Assembly: GCA_016806645.1 (NCBI GenBank)
Contig: JACSYO010000539.1
Location: 1-64,000 of the forward strand
DNA length: 64,000 bases
Direction of reading: 5' to 3'
Source: Ophiodon elongatus
Taxonomy: Eukaryota > Chordata > Actinopteri > Perciformes > Hexagrammidae
A model generated the notes under the pieces. The model ran no database searches. It was not told the origin of the DNA and saw only the letters and a list, made by a program, of their open reading frames with translations. Made by a program: the position numbers and the translations under genes. Positions 15,046 through 24,655 of the stretch are shown here, in pieces. Positions within the stretch are counted from its first letter, which is position 1. Every line of letters starts with the position of its first letter.

Positions 15046-17168
15046 CAGAAAAATTGAGAACATCATGTATTCATGAAATTAACATGAAACTTGAGAGTCT
15101 GCTGAACTGGGACAACGTATTGAGGTAAATCAAGTAAACTGTGTATTTTTCAACATATTCCACTTTTGGCCTCTTGCCAGCCGAAACGTATTTTAAGAGC
15201 ATACAACGTGGAAATGCAGCTTTAAGGAAGAAAAGTGATGAGAACACCATGTTTTCATGAAATTAACATGAAACTTAAAAGTCTGCTGTTCAGGGACATT
15301 GAATTGAGGTAAATCAATTAAACTGTGTATTTTTCAACAAAATCCACTGTTGGCCTCTTCGAAGCCGAAACGTCTTTCCAGACTATAAATACTGAAAATG
15401 CAGCATTAAGGCTGAAAAGTGATGAGAACATCATGTATTCATGAAATAAACATGAAACTTGAGAGTGTGCTGTTCTGGGACAATGTATTGAGGTAAATCA
15501 AGTAAACTGTGTATTTTTCAACATATTCCAATTTTGGCCTCTTGCCAGCCGATACGTCTTTTGAGAGCATACAATGTGGAAATGCATCTTTAAGGCAGAA
15601 AAGTGATTAAAACATCATGTATTCATGAAATTAACATGAAACTTAAAAGTCTGCTGTTCAGGGACATTTCTTTGAGGAAAATCAATTAAACTGTGTATTT
15701 TTTAACAAAATCCACTGTTGGACTCTTCGAAGCCGAAAAGTCTTTCCAGACCATAAATACTGAAAATTATGATTTAATGCAGAAATGTGATGGGAACATC
15801 ATGTATTCATGAAATTAACATGAAACTTGAGAGTCTGCTGTACTGGGATAATGTATTGTGGTAAATCAAGTAAACTGTGTATTTTTCAATATATTCCACT
15901 TTTGGCCTCTTGCCAGACGAAAAGTATTTTAAGAGCATACAATGTGGAAATGCAGCTTTAAGGCAGAAAAGTGATTAAAACATCATGTATTCATGAAATT
16001 AACATGAAACTTAAAGGTCTGCTGTTCAGGGACATTTTTTTTGAGGAAAATCAAGTAAACTGTGTATTTTTCAACAAAATCCACTGTTCGCCTCTTCCCA
16101 GGAGATACGTCTTTTGAGAGCATACAATGTGGAAATGCAGCTTTAATGCAGAAAAATGATGAGAACATCATTTATTCATAAAATTAACATGAAACTTGAG
16201 AGTCTGCTGTTCTGGGATAATGTATTGAGGTAAATCAAGTAAACTGTGTATTTTTCAACATATTCCACTTTTGGCCTCTTGCCAGACGAAACGTATTTTG
16301 AGAGCATACAACGTGGAAATGCAGCTTTAAGTCAGAAAAGTGATTAAAACATCATGTATTCATGAAATTAACATGAAACTTGAGAGTCTGCTGTACTGGG
16401 ATAATGTATTGAGGTAAATCAAGTAAACTGTGTATTTTTCAACAAAATCCAATGTTGGCCTCTTCCCAGCTCAAAGGTCTTTTGAGAACAGGCAACGTGG
16501 AAATGCAGATTTAAGGCAGAAAAGTGATGTAAACGTAATATATTCATGAAGTTAACTTGAAACTTGAGAGTGTGCTTTTCTGGGACAATGTATTGATGAA
16601 AATCAAGTAAATTGTGTATTTTTCAACAAATTCCACTTTTTCCTCTTCCTAACCAAAACGTCTATTAAGATCATAAAACGTGGATATGCAGCTTTAAGTC
16701 AGAAAATAATGAGAACATCATTTATTCATGAAATTAACATGAAACTTAAAAGTCTGCTTTTCAGGGACATTTTTCTGAGGAAAATCAAGTAAACTGTCTA
16801 TTTTTTAATAAAATCCACTGTTGGCCTCTTCGAAGCCGAAACGTCTTTCCAGACCATAAATACTAAAAATTTAGCATTAAGGCAGAAAAGTGATGAGAAC
16901 ATCATATATTCATGAAATTAACATGAAACTTGAGAGTCTGCTGTTCTGTGTCAATATAATTGAGGAAAATCAAGTAAACTGTGTATTTTTCAACATATTC
17001 CACTTTTGGTCTCTTACCAGCAGAAACGTATTTTAAGAGCATACAACGTGGAAATGCAGCTTTAAGGTAGAAAAGTGATTAAAACATCATGTATTCATGA
17101 AATTAACATGAAACTTGAGAGTCTGTTGTTCTGGGATAATGTATTGAGGTAAATCAAGTAAACTGTGT
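15046..17168. repeat. Satellite array, type I block
   Basis: Type I monomers with 'catgtattcatgaaatt' and 'ggcctcttgcc' markers. Some are diverged (for example 'cctcttcctaaccaaaacg' near 16640). No coding potential. Confidence 0.92.
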
Positions 17169-17643
17169 ATTTTGCAAAAGAATCCACTTTTTGCCTGTTT
17201 TCAGGCTGAAACGTCTTTTGAGACCATAAAAACTGAAAATGCAGCTGTAAAGCAGAAAAGTGATGGAAACATCATATATTCATGTACATAACATGAAAAT
17301 TGAAAGTCTGCTGTTCTGGGAGACTTTATAGAGGAATATTAAGTAAACTGTGTATTTTGCAACAAAATCCACTTTTGGCCTGTTCGCAGGCTGAAACTTC
17401 TTTTTAGACCATAAAAACTGAAAATTAATTTTTAAGGCAGAAAAGTGATGGAAACATCACATATTCATGTACATAACATGAAACTTTAACGTCTACTGTT
17501 CTGGGAGACTTAATAGAGGATTATCAAGTAAACTGTGTATTTTGCAACAAAATCCACTTTTGTCCTGTTCGCAGGCTGAAACATCTTTTGAGACCATAAA
17601 AATTGAAAAAGTGATGGAAACATAATTTATTCATGGACACAAA
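17169..17643. repeat. Satellite array, short type II block
   Basis: About two and a half type II monomers ('gggagacttta', 'ttttgcaac', 'gttcgcaggctgaaac') between type I monomers. Confidence 0.9.
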
Positions 17644-18077
17644 ATTAAATTTGAGAGTCTGCTGTTCTGGGATAATGTATTGAGGTAAATCAAATAAACT
17701 GTGTATTTTTCAACAAATTCCACTTTTGGCCTCTTCCCAGCCGAAACGTCTATTAAGATCATAAAACGTGGATATGCAGCTTTAAGGCAGAAAAATTATG
17801 AGAACACCATGTATTCATAAAATTAACATGAAACTTGAGAGTCTGCTTTTCTGGGATAATGTATTGAGGTAAATCAAGTAAACTGTGTATTTTTCAACAT
17901 ATTCCACCTTTGGCCTCTTGCCAGCCGAAACGTCATTTGAGAGCATACAATGTGGAAATGCAGCTTTAATGCAGAAAAGTGATGAAAACGTCATATTTTC
18001 ATGAAATTAACATGAAACTTGAGAGTCTGCTTTTCTGGGACAATGTATTTCGGAAAATCAAGTAAACTGTGTATTCT
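17644..18077. repeat. Satellite array, last type I monomers before interruption
   Basis: Two to three type I monomers ending abruptly inside a unit after 'aagtaaactgtgtatt'. Unrelated sequence begins at about 18078. The satellite resumes at about 22021 with type II monomers, so the interruption is not a clean insertion into one monomer type. Confidence 0.9.
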
Positions 18078-18140
18078 CAACCCCTGAGAATGACTCAACG
18101 AACCCCTGGGGTTCTATCGAACCCAGTTTAATAACCACTG
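18078..18140. other. Short junction segment of unknown origin
   Basis: About 60 bp ('gaacccctggggttctatcg', ending 'gaaccc...ataaccactgg') that is neither satellite nor clearly LINE. It resembles the edge of a dispersed repeat, but I cannot name it. Confidence 0.35.
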
Positions 18141-18290
18141 GACTAGATGATCAATCTGAGATAGACTAAAGTCAGCACAGGATTCCTCCGTGATATTGAG
18201 ACATGTTATTGAATTAAATACAGATGGAATCGCTTCTATAAATTTATCTACAACACTGTCAGATAGACATATGGTGTAGAAACTTTTGCC

Positions 18291-18540
18291 TCACAGCAAA
18301 CACTCCGGTAGCACAAACTCGAAAGTTATTCGGTAATGGTCTGATAAAAGAGGGTTCTGTGGAAAAACTATTAGATGTTCTATTTTAATGCCATATGCAA
18401 GAACAAGGTCGAGGGTGTGGTTAAAACAGTGAGTGGGTTTCTTTACACTCTGACAGAAGCTGATTGAATCTAATAACGAGATAAACGCAGTACTAAGGCT
18501 GTCATTATCGACATCCACATGAATATTAAAGTCACCTACA
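18291..18540 (-). pseudogene. LINE endonuclease, C-terminal half
   Basis: The minus-strand frame reads through the second half of an APE-type endonuclease. A GDFN-like segment lies at the upstream edge (about 18520-18540), then HTLDLVL near 18390-18410 and SDHY near 18330. These correspond to the metal and phosphate-contacting Asp/Asn and the catalytic Asp-His of LINE endonucleases. The frame is separated from the N-terminal half by frame breaks between 18541 and 18695, so no full endonuclease can be made. It ends at a stop at 18291. Confidence 0.75.
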
Positions 18541-18694
18541 ATAATAACTTAAACTTGATAAAAACTCTGAAAATTCAGATAGAAATTCAGAATACGGACC
18601 TGGGGCCCGGTACACTATAACAAATAGAATTGGCTGTAGTGTTTTCCAGTTTGGATGTGAAAGACTAAGAACAAGGCTTTCAAATGATTGTAGT

Positions 18695-19714
18695 TTAATT
18701 CAGTTTTATTAATAGGCTTGAGTCAAAGATAGCTGCTACTCCACCTCCTCGGCCGGTGCCTCGAGGAATGTGAGCATTAATGTGACTTGGAGGAGTTGAT
18801 TCATTTAGGCTGACATATTCTTCATGACACAGCCAGGTTTCAGTAAGACAGAATAGATCAATGTGATTGTCTGATATTAAATAATTTACTAAAACAGCTT
18901 TAGATGACAAAGATCTGATATTTAAGAGTCCACATTTAATTCTCCTATTTTGTTGCACTGTTGCGTTGGTGGTGTTAACTTTTATGAGATTATTTTGTAT
19001 AACTCCTCTTCTGGTTACTTTTGATTTAATTAATTTAAGTGGCCGTGGGGCAGACACAGTCCCTATATAGTTTTGGGGGGGGAACTGCTCTAATGGAAGT
19101 GCAGAGAAGGGTGTAAGACTACAACTCTGCTTCTGCTTCCTGGTCTGAACTCTGGGTTGCCATGGATTAGGTCCCCAAACAAAGTTGGTCAGATTTGCAG
19201 AAATGAGATCCGCTGCATCCAACGTGGGATGAATGCCGTCTCTCCTAATCAGACCAGGTTTTCCCCAGAAAGTCTCCCAATTATCAACGAAGCCCACATT
19301 GTTTGCTGGACACCTTGACAACCAGCGGTTGAATGATGACATGTGGCTATACATCTCATCATTGACCAAATTTGGGAGAGGGCCAGAGAAAACTACGGAG
19401 TCCAACATTGTTTTGGCGTATGAACACACTGATGCCACATTAACTTTAGTGACCTCCGAGTGTTGGCTTCGGGTGTTATTACCGTCGACGTGTATTACAA
19501 TCTTACTGTATTTACGTTCATCCTTAGCCAGCAGTTTTAAATAGGATTCAACGTCGCCCGCTCTGGCCCCCGGAATGCATGTGACTGTGGTCCCTGGCTT
19601 TGCTATCTTCACGTTTTTGACTATGGAGCTACCCATAACCAGAATCGGTTCCTCAGCGGGTGTCTCGCTGAGTGGGGAGAACCGGTTAGAAACGTGAAGA
19701 GGTTGGTGGTGCAC
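18695..19714 (-). pseudogene. LINE esterase domain fused to endonuclease N-terminus
   Basis: A 339-codon minus-strand frame. Residues about 25-180 look like an SGNH hydrolase/esterase as found in ORF1 of CR1 and L2 LINEs: block I 'MGSSIVKNV', a block with 'HVDGNN', and block V 'DGIHPT' with the Asp-x-x-His pair. Residues about 260-339 begin an APE endonuclease: 'LLNIRSLSSK' with the metal-binding Asn, then 'CLTETWL' with the catalytic Glu, then a Gly-rich 'GRGGGVA' turn. Esterase and endonuclease lie in one frame without an intervening stop, like the single-ORF organisation known from some fish L2 elements. The frame breaks before the endonuclease C-terminus (18291-18540). Confidence 0.78.
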
Positions 19715-20160
19715 CGTGTGCTTCTGCGTTGACTTCCGATTCCTTTGGACAGTTACCCAGCCTCCCGGCTGCTCGGGGGCTGCCGGGGGACAGCTAGCTG
19801 AAGCTACGGCTGGATGGCCCGCACTGACTATGGGGGGGGCAGGCTAACTACTGTAGCTGACGACTGAGCTTCCATGGTGCGGAGCCGTACCTCTAACTCA
19901 CTGAGCCTCGCCTCCACCCTAGCTACACAAACTACACTTATTACATGTATCATTATCATTAAGGGAGGAAGAGGAATGGTTAAGCAGGTGACACACTGAG
20001 CAAGGGGTAGAAGGAGAGGGAGAGGAAGAGAAGGCAGTCATCGCGAGCTGCTAAGCTAAAGTACAGTGCATAACGTTAGCAAAAACCAAACAAAGTGTAA
20101 ATAAAACTGTAGGATTAAGCGAGAAGCCGCTACAAGAAGGAGGGAGATATTAGGGTTTAA

Positions 20161-20372
20161 CCTTGTGTTGTCCTGGGGTCATTCTGACCCCAAATTAAAT
20201 ATTTTGCCGTCAAAATATGTTTTTTATTCATCAAATGGTCTGAAAATAATGGGGGTTGTTGGATACTATGCTCTTCATGATTAAAATACATTTTAAGTCA
20301 TTTGATTGAATTATGGGTGATTTATTGAATTTAATAACTTCTGTTGTCCTCTAGGGTCAAAAAGACCCTGCA
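20161..20372. repeat. Left terminal repeat, two copies of the TIR-like motif
   Basis: The terminal motif 'tgttgtcctggggtcattct' at about 20167 recurs as 'tgttgtcctctagggtcaaa' at about 20342, roughly 178 bp inward. Each carries a small internal palindrome (ggggtc...gacccc and agggtc...gaccct), a plausible transposase-binding site. Confidence 0.65.
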
Positions 20373-20554
20373 GCACAAAGTGGTGCAATGGGGCAAATTG
20401 TCACCCCATACTGCTTTCCAAAACATCTTTGATCTTGGATGTTTGATGTCTGAGGTCAAGCAATGGTTATGACAACAACAACAAAAAACAAACAGGTCTT
20501 TTCTCACAGGTGTTGGAGCATTGCATTTCATATTTTAAAGAGACAGGCAGCACA

Positions 20555-21103
20555 ATGAGGAGGCAGAAGCGCTGTACTGCACAGGAGGCTTGTGAGCTCA
20601 TTTTAAACTATGTTGGGGAAAAGAATGAGCAGGAGGACAATGCTGAACATGAGGAGGAGGAAGAATCAACTGATGAGGAGGATTCAGGATCAGAAGAGAA
20701 GGAGAATATTGATGAGGTGATAGATCCAACATACAGACCACATGCTACTTCTTCCTCTGAAGAAGCCCCCACATCGCCCGCTGAAGAAATGGAAGAAGGG
20801 TATGAAGTGAAGGAAAATGATGAACATGATGATGAGGAAGAATATGAGAAAAAGAGTTCTGCTCCAGCTCTACCTCTTCAGCCACTGCCCATAGCCCAGC
20901 CTCCCCTCACCCAGCCACCCCTCACCCAGCCACCCCTCCTGGCCCATCACCCAAAAGGAGTAGGTGCAAATTCTGCCCTCGCCAAAGTGATCTCAAAACA
21001 TCGAAAATGTGCCAAAAATGCAATGCATACATCTGTAAAGATCACGCCATTACTACCTGCCTCGCATGCAACTGAGGGCACATTCAGACTGTTTTTATTC
21101 TGA
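20555..21103 (+). pseudogene. piggyBac transposase, acidic N-terminal region
   Basis: The likely start is the ATG at 20555 (MRRQKRCTAQEACELIL), which matches the short basic, helical start of PGBD-type transposases; an in-frame upstream ATG at 20510 adds 15 unrelated residues. About 100 very acidic residues follow (runs of Glu/Asp/Ser), as is typical ahead of the catalytic domain. The frame then enters a Pro-rich repeat (QPPLT x3, about 20900-20935) and runs out of the transposase frame after about 20940. A full-length transposase is near 550-600 residues; here the catalytic DDD domain is missing. Likely an internal-deletion derivative that could at most be moved by an enzyme supplied elsewhere. 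Confidence 0.75.
20941..21075 (+). pseudogene. piggyBac transposase, C-terminal Cys-rich domain
   Basis: In the frame starting at 20941 there is a compact Cys/His cluster: RCKFCP, then MCQKCNAYIC, KDHA, then TCLAC followed by TGA at 21073-21075. The spacing of C-x2-C pairs with one His is that of the piggyBac C-terminal zinc-binding domain, which contacts the transposon ends. It is in a different frame from the acidic N-terminus, so the deletion junction near 20940 is out of frame. Confidence 0.78.
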
Positions 21104-21239
21104 AAAGTTAGTTTTGAAAAGTGAAATATTTTGGAAATGAATGTTGACATGGTTTATATGTCAGGAAATGAGTTGGAATAAAGTTGACTAAAAAGTTGAA
21201 ACAGAGAGCTGGGTGATAATTTCTACTTCATGCTTTATA

Positions 21240-21966
21240 AACAGTCAAACCAGACGGGGTCATTTTTGACACGGGAGGACAACAGGTGTTGCCATTAAAA
21301 AAATTGAAGCGCTTTAAAAACAGCATCCTATCTTAACTTTGACATTTACAAGTCTGTGATGATCTATCAACTCATGGGACTCGGATTGTTAACTATAGTC
21401 AGAATAATTGATGATTTTATTTATTTTTACTGAAAAACAAGGTAAAGGTTCATGTAAATGAGGTCTTATTGACCTTAAATTTCAGATGGAAAAAATAAAT
21501 GGTGTTATTGTGTTTGAATGAAGTTGGTATTAAAGGTGTAACACATAATTGGGTGAAGTATCCACTTTATATTCTTTAAATAACAGTCAAACCAGACGGC
21601 GTCAATTTTGACCCCAGAGGACAAAATGTGTGATTATGTGCTGCCATGAGAAAAATGTAAATGATTCAAAAACAGCATCCTCACTAAACTTTGACATATA
21701 CCACTCTGTGATAGGTCAACTAGTCAAAATAATATAAAGTCAAAATAATTAATTGTTTCATTTAATTTTCACTCAAAAACAGGGTATACTTTTATGTAAA
21801 CAAGGCCTATTGGCCCTGAATTCCAAAACAAAGGGAAAAATATGTGGTAATGGGTTGGACTGAAGTAAGACTAAAGGTGTAAAACAGAATTGATTGACAA
21901 TTTATACTATATGCTTTAAAAAACAGTCAAACCAGGTGGGGTTATTTTAGACCATAGAGGACAAAA
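21240..21966. repeat. Three tandem ~340-bp copies of the piggyBac right end
   Basis: The right-end motif 'cagtcaaaccagacggggtc' followed by a 'gaggacaa' block appears at about 21243-21290, 21584-21632 and 21925-21966. The intervening sequences align with each other (for example 'aaacagcatcct...actttgacat' and 'gtctgtgat'). The period is about 340 bp. Confidence 0.75.
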
Positions 21967-22014
21967 GGTGTACAGCAGGTAATTAACTGCTTGTACTGAA
22001 GAATATCACACAAT
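21967..22014 (-). mobile_element. Displaced 5' end of the LINE fragment
   Basis: 'tgtacagcaggtaattaact' and the following 'gcttgtactgaagaatatc' match the second LINE copy at about 47536-47575 directly. There the sequence continues from what here is 20160. This places the piggyBac insertion inside the LINE. Confidence 0.8.
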
Positions 22015-22020
22015 ATCACA

Positions 22021-23640
22021 CAATTAGTCTGCTGTTCTGGGAGACTTTATAGAGGAATATCAAGTAAACTGTGTATTTTGCAACAAAATCCAATTTTGGC
22101 CTGTTTGCAGGCTGAAACGTCTTTTGAGACCATAAAAACTGAAAATTAATTTTTAAGGGAGAAAAGTGATGGAAACATCATATATTCATGAATATAAAAT
22201 GAACCTGGACAGTCTGCTGTTCTAGGAGACTTTACAGAGGAATATCAAGTAAACTGTATATTTTGATAAAAAAATCCACTTTTGGCCTGTTCGCAGGCTG
22301 AAACGTCTTTTTAGACCATAAAAACTGAAGATTATTTTTTAAGACAGAAAAGTGATGGAAACATCACATATTCATGTACATAACATGAAACTTGAAAGTC
22401 TGCTGTTCTGGGAGACTTTATAGAGGAATATCAAGTAAACTGTGTATTTTGCAACAAAATCCACTTTTGGCCTTATTGCAGGCTGAAACGTCTTTTGAGA
22501 CCATAAAAACTGAAAATTCATTTTTAAGGCAGAAAAGTGATGGAAACATCATATATTCGTGAATATAAAATGAACCTGGACAGTCTGCTGTTCTGGGAGA
22601 CTTTATAGAGGAATATCAAGTAAACTGTACATTATGAAAAAAGAATCAACTTTTGGCCTGTTCGCAGGATGAAATGCCTTTTTAGACCATAAATACTGAA
22701 AATTAATTTTTAAGGCAGAAAGGTGATGGAAACATCATAGTTTTAATCAATATAACATGAACCTTGAAAGTCTGCTTTTCTAGGAGACTTTATAGAGGAA
22801 TATCAAGTAAACTGTGTATTTTGCATCAAAATCAAATTTTGGCCTGTTTGCAGGCTGAAACGTCTTTTGAGACCATAAAAACTGAAAATTAATTTTTAAG
22901 GCAGAAAAGTGATGGAAACATCATGTATTCATGTACATAACATGAAACTTGAAAGTCTGCTGTTCTGGGAGACTTTATAGAGGATTATCAAGTAAATTGT
23001 GTATTTTGCAAAAACAATCCACTTTTGGCCTGTTCGCAGGCTGAAAAGCCTTTTGAGACCATAAAAACTGAAAATGCAACTGTAAAGTGGAAAAGTGATG
23101 GAAACATCATCTATTCATGTACATAACATGAAGCTTGGATGTCTGCTGTTCTGGGAGACTTTTTAGAGGAATATAAAGTAAACTGTGTATTTTGCAACAA
23201 AATCCACTTTTGGCCTATTCGCAGGCTGAAACGTCTTTTTAGACCATAAAAACTGAAAATTCATTTTTAAGGCAGAAAAGTGATAGAAACATCAGATATT
23301 CATGTACATAACATGAAACTTGAAGGTCTGCTGTTCTGGGATACTTTATAGAGGAATATCAAGTAAACTGTGTATTTTGATAAAAAAATCCACTTTTGGC
23401 CTGTTCGCAGGCTGAAACGTCTTTTTAGACCATAAAAACTGAAAATTCATTTTTAAGGCAGAAAAGTGATGGAAATATCATGTATTCATGAATGTAACAT
23501 GAACTTTGAAAGTCTGCGTTTCTGGGAGACTTCATAGAGGAATATCAAGTAAACTGTGTATTTTGCAACAAAATCCACTTTTGGCCCGTTCGCAGGATGA
23601 AACGTCTTTAGAGACCATGAAAACTGAAAATGCAGCTGTA
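22021..23640. repeat. Satellite array resumes, type II block
   Basis: About nine type II monomers ('gggagactttatagaggaat', 'ttttgcaac', 'gttcgcaggctgaaacg'). More diverged from each other than the 6031-9690 block, with 'aatataaaatgaacctgga' variants. Confidence 0.93.
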
Positions 23641-24382
23641 AGGCAGAAAAGTGATGAAAACGTCATGTATTCATGAAATTAACATGAAACTTGAGAGTCT
23701 GCTGTTCTGGGACAATGTATTGATGAAAATCAAGTAAACAGTGTATTTTTCAACAAAATCCACTTTTGGCCTCTTGCAAGCCGAAGCATATTTTCAGAGC
23801 ATACAACGTGGAAATGCAGTTTTAAGGCAGAAAAATTATGAAAACATTATGTATTTATGAAATTAACATGAAAATTGAGAGTCTGCTGTTCTGGGAAAAT
23901 GTATTGTGGAAAATCAAGTAAACTGTGTATTTTTCAACAAATTCCACTTTTGCCCTCTTCCCACCTCGAAACATCTTTCAAGAGCATAAAACGTGGAAAT
24001 GCAGCTTTAAGGCAGAAAAATGATGAGAACATCATGTATTCATGAAATTAACATGAAACTTGAGAGTCTGCTGTTCTGGGACAATGTATTGATGAAAATC
24101 AAGTAAACTGTGTATTTTTCAACAAATTCCACTTTTGCCCTCTTCCCAGACTGAAACGTCTTTTCAGACCATAAATATTGAAAATGCAACCTTAAGGCAG
24201 AAAAGTGATGAGAACATCATGTTTTCATGAAATTAACATGAAACTTGAAAGTTTGCTGTTCTGGGACAATGTATTTGGGAAAATCAAGTAAACTGTGTAT
24301 TTTTCAACAAATTCCACTTTTGGCCTCTTCCCAGCCCTAAACATCTTTCAAGAACATACACCATCTTTCAAGAACATACAAA
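23641..24382. repeat. Satellite array, final type I monomers
   Basis: About four type I monomers with 'tattgatgaaaatcaag' and 'ccctcttccca' variants. At the junction with the retrovirus an ~22-bp stretch ('atctttcaagaacatacacc') is directly duplicated (about 24339-24382). Confidence 0.9.
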
Positions 24383-24655
24383 GTAGCTATGCCTATGTCC
24401 GAAACATGTCTTTCATTGGGGGCCCTGTTTATGACGTCATTTTATCCTCAAGTCTGGGGCGTAAACAACATCCCTATGTAAGTGATCGGGAGAGCCCCGA
24501 CGAGTAGAGTTCCGTTCGACTTTGGGACTCTCTAGGTGTACATGTCGCCCGTCTTGACATATGTTGCTTGTTTGTAATAAACTTCATTATACCAGCAAGA
24601 ACAGTGTCCGCGGAGATTCCTTCATCATCACTCCAACATCACTGTCGCTTGAAAT
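24383..24655 (+). repeat. ERV 5' LTR, truncated in U3
   Basis: 273 bp that match 35224-35495 of the 3' LTR with about six substitutions and one 1-bp indel by eye. The first ~148 bp of U3 (35076-35223 in the other LTR) are missing; satellite abuts directly. AATAAA is at 24576-24581. The TATA-like box of the 3' LTR is altered here ('ccctatgtaag'). Similarity stops after 'cttgaaat'. No convincing tRNA primer-binding site is recognisable just downstream. Confidence 0.9.

Larger units (their letters stand above)
18141..20160 (-). mobile_element. L2/CR1-type LINE fragment, interrupted by piggyBac
   Basis: Minus-strand non-LTR retrotransposon segment carrying an SGNH-esterase-like domain followed by an APE-type endonuclease. 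A second, more decayed copy is at 45816-47582 in the same orientation; the two share long stretches from 'tagataatcaatctg' to 'acagcaggtaatta'. The 5' side of this copy is displaced to 21967-22014 by the element at 20161-21966. No reverse transcriptase follows: the homology stops near 18141, shortly after the endonuclease, so this copy is truncated at its 3' side rather than the usual 5' side. Confidence 0.8.
20161..21966 (+). mobile_element. Defective piggyBac-type DNA transposon
   Basis: The element begins right after TTAA (20157-20160) with 'ccttgtgttgtcctggggtc' and ends at about 21966 with the matching inverted end '...atagaggacaaaagg'. The site is empty in the second LINE copy (around 47520), which confirms insertion there, but the right-hand TTAA plus about ten target bases are missing. 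Inside is an acidic transposase N-terminus and a Cys-rich C-terminus; the DDD catalytic core is absent. Both ends contain repeated copies of the terminal sequence. Confidence 0.82.

Noticed and set aside
5843..17400. Short open frames of 60-65 codons within the satellite
   Set aside because: They recur with the monomer period, change frame with each variant and show no domain; they are by-products of the repeat.
1..18077. CRISPR-like regular spacing
   Set aside because: The whole 184-bp unit is repeated; there are no short repeats with unique spacers, and the context is a vertebrate genome.
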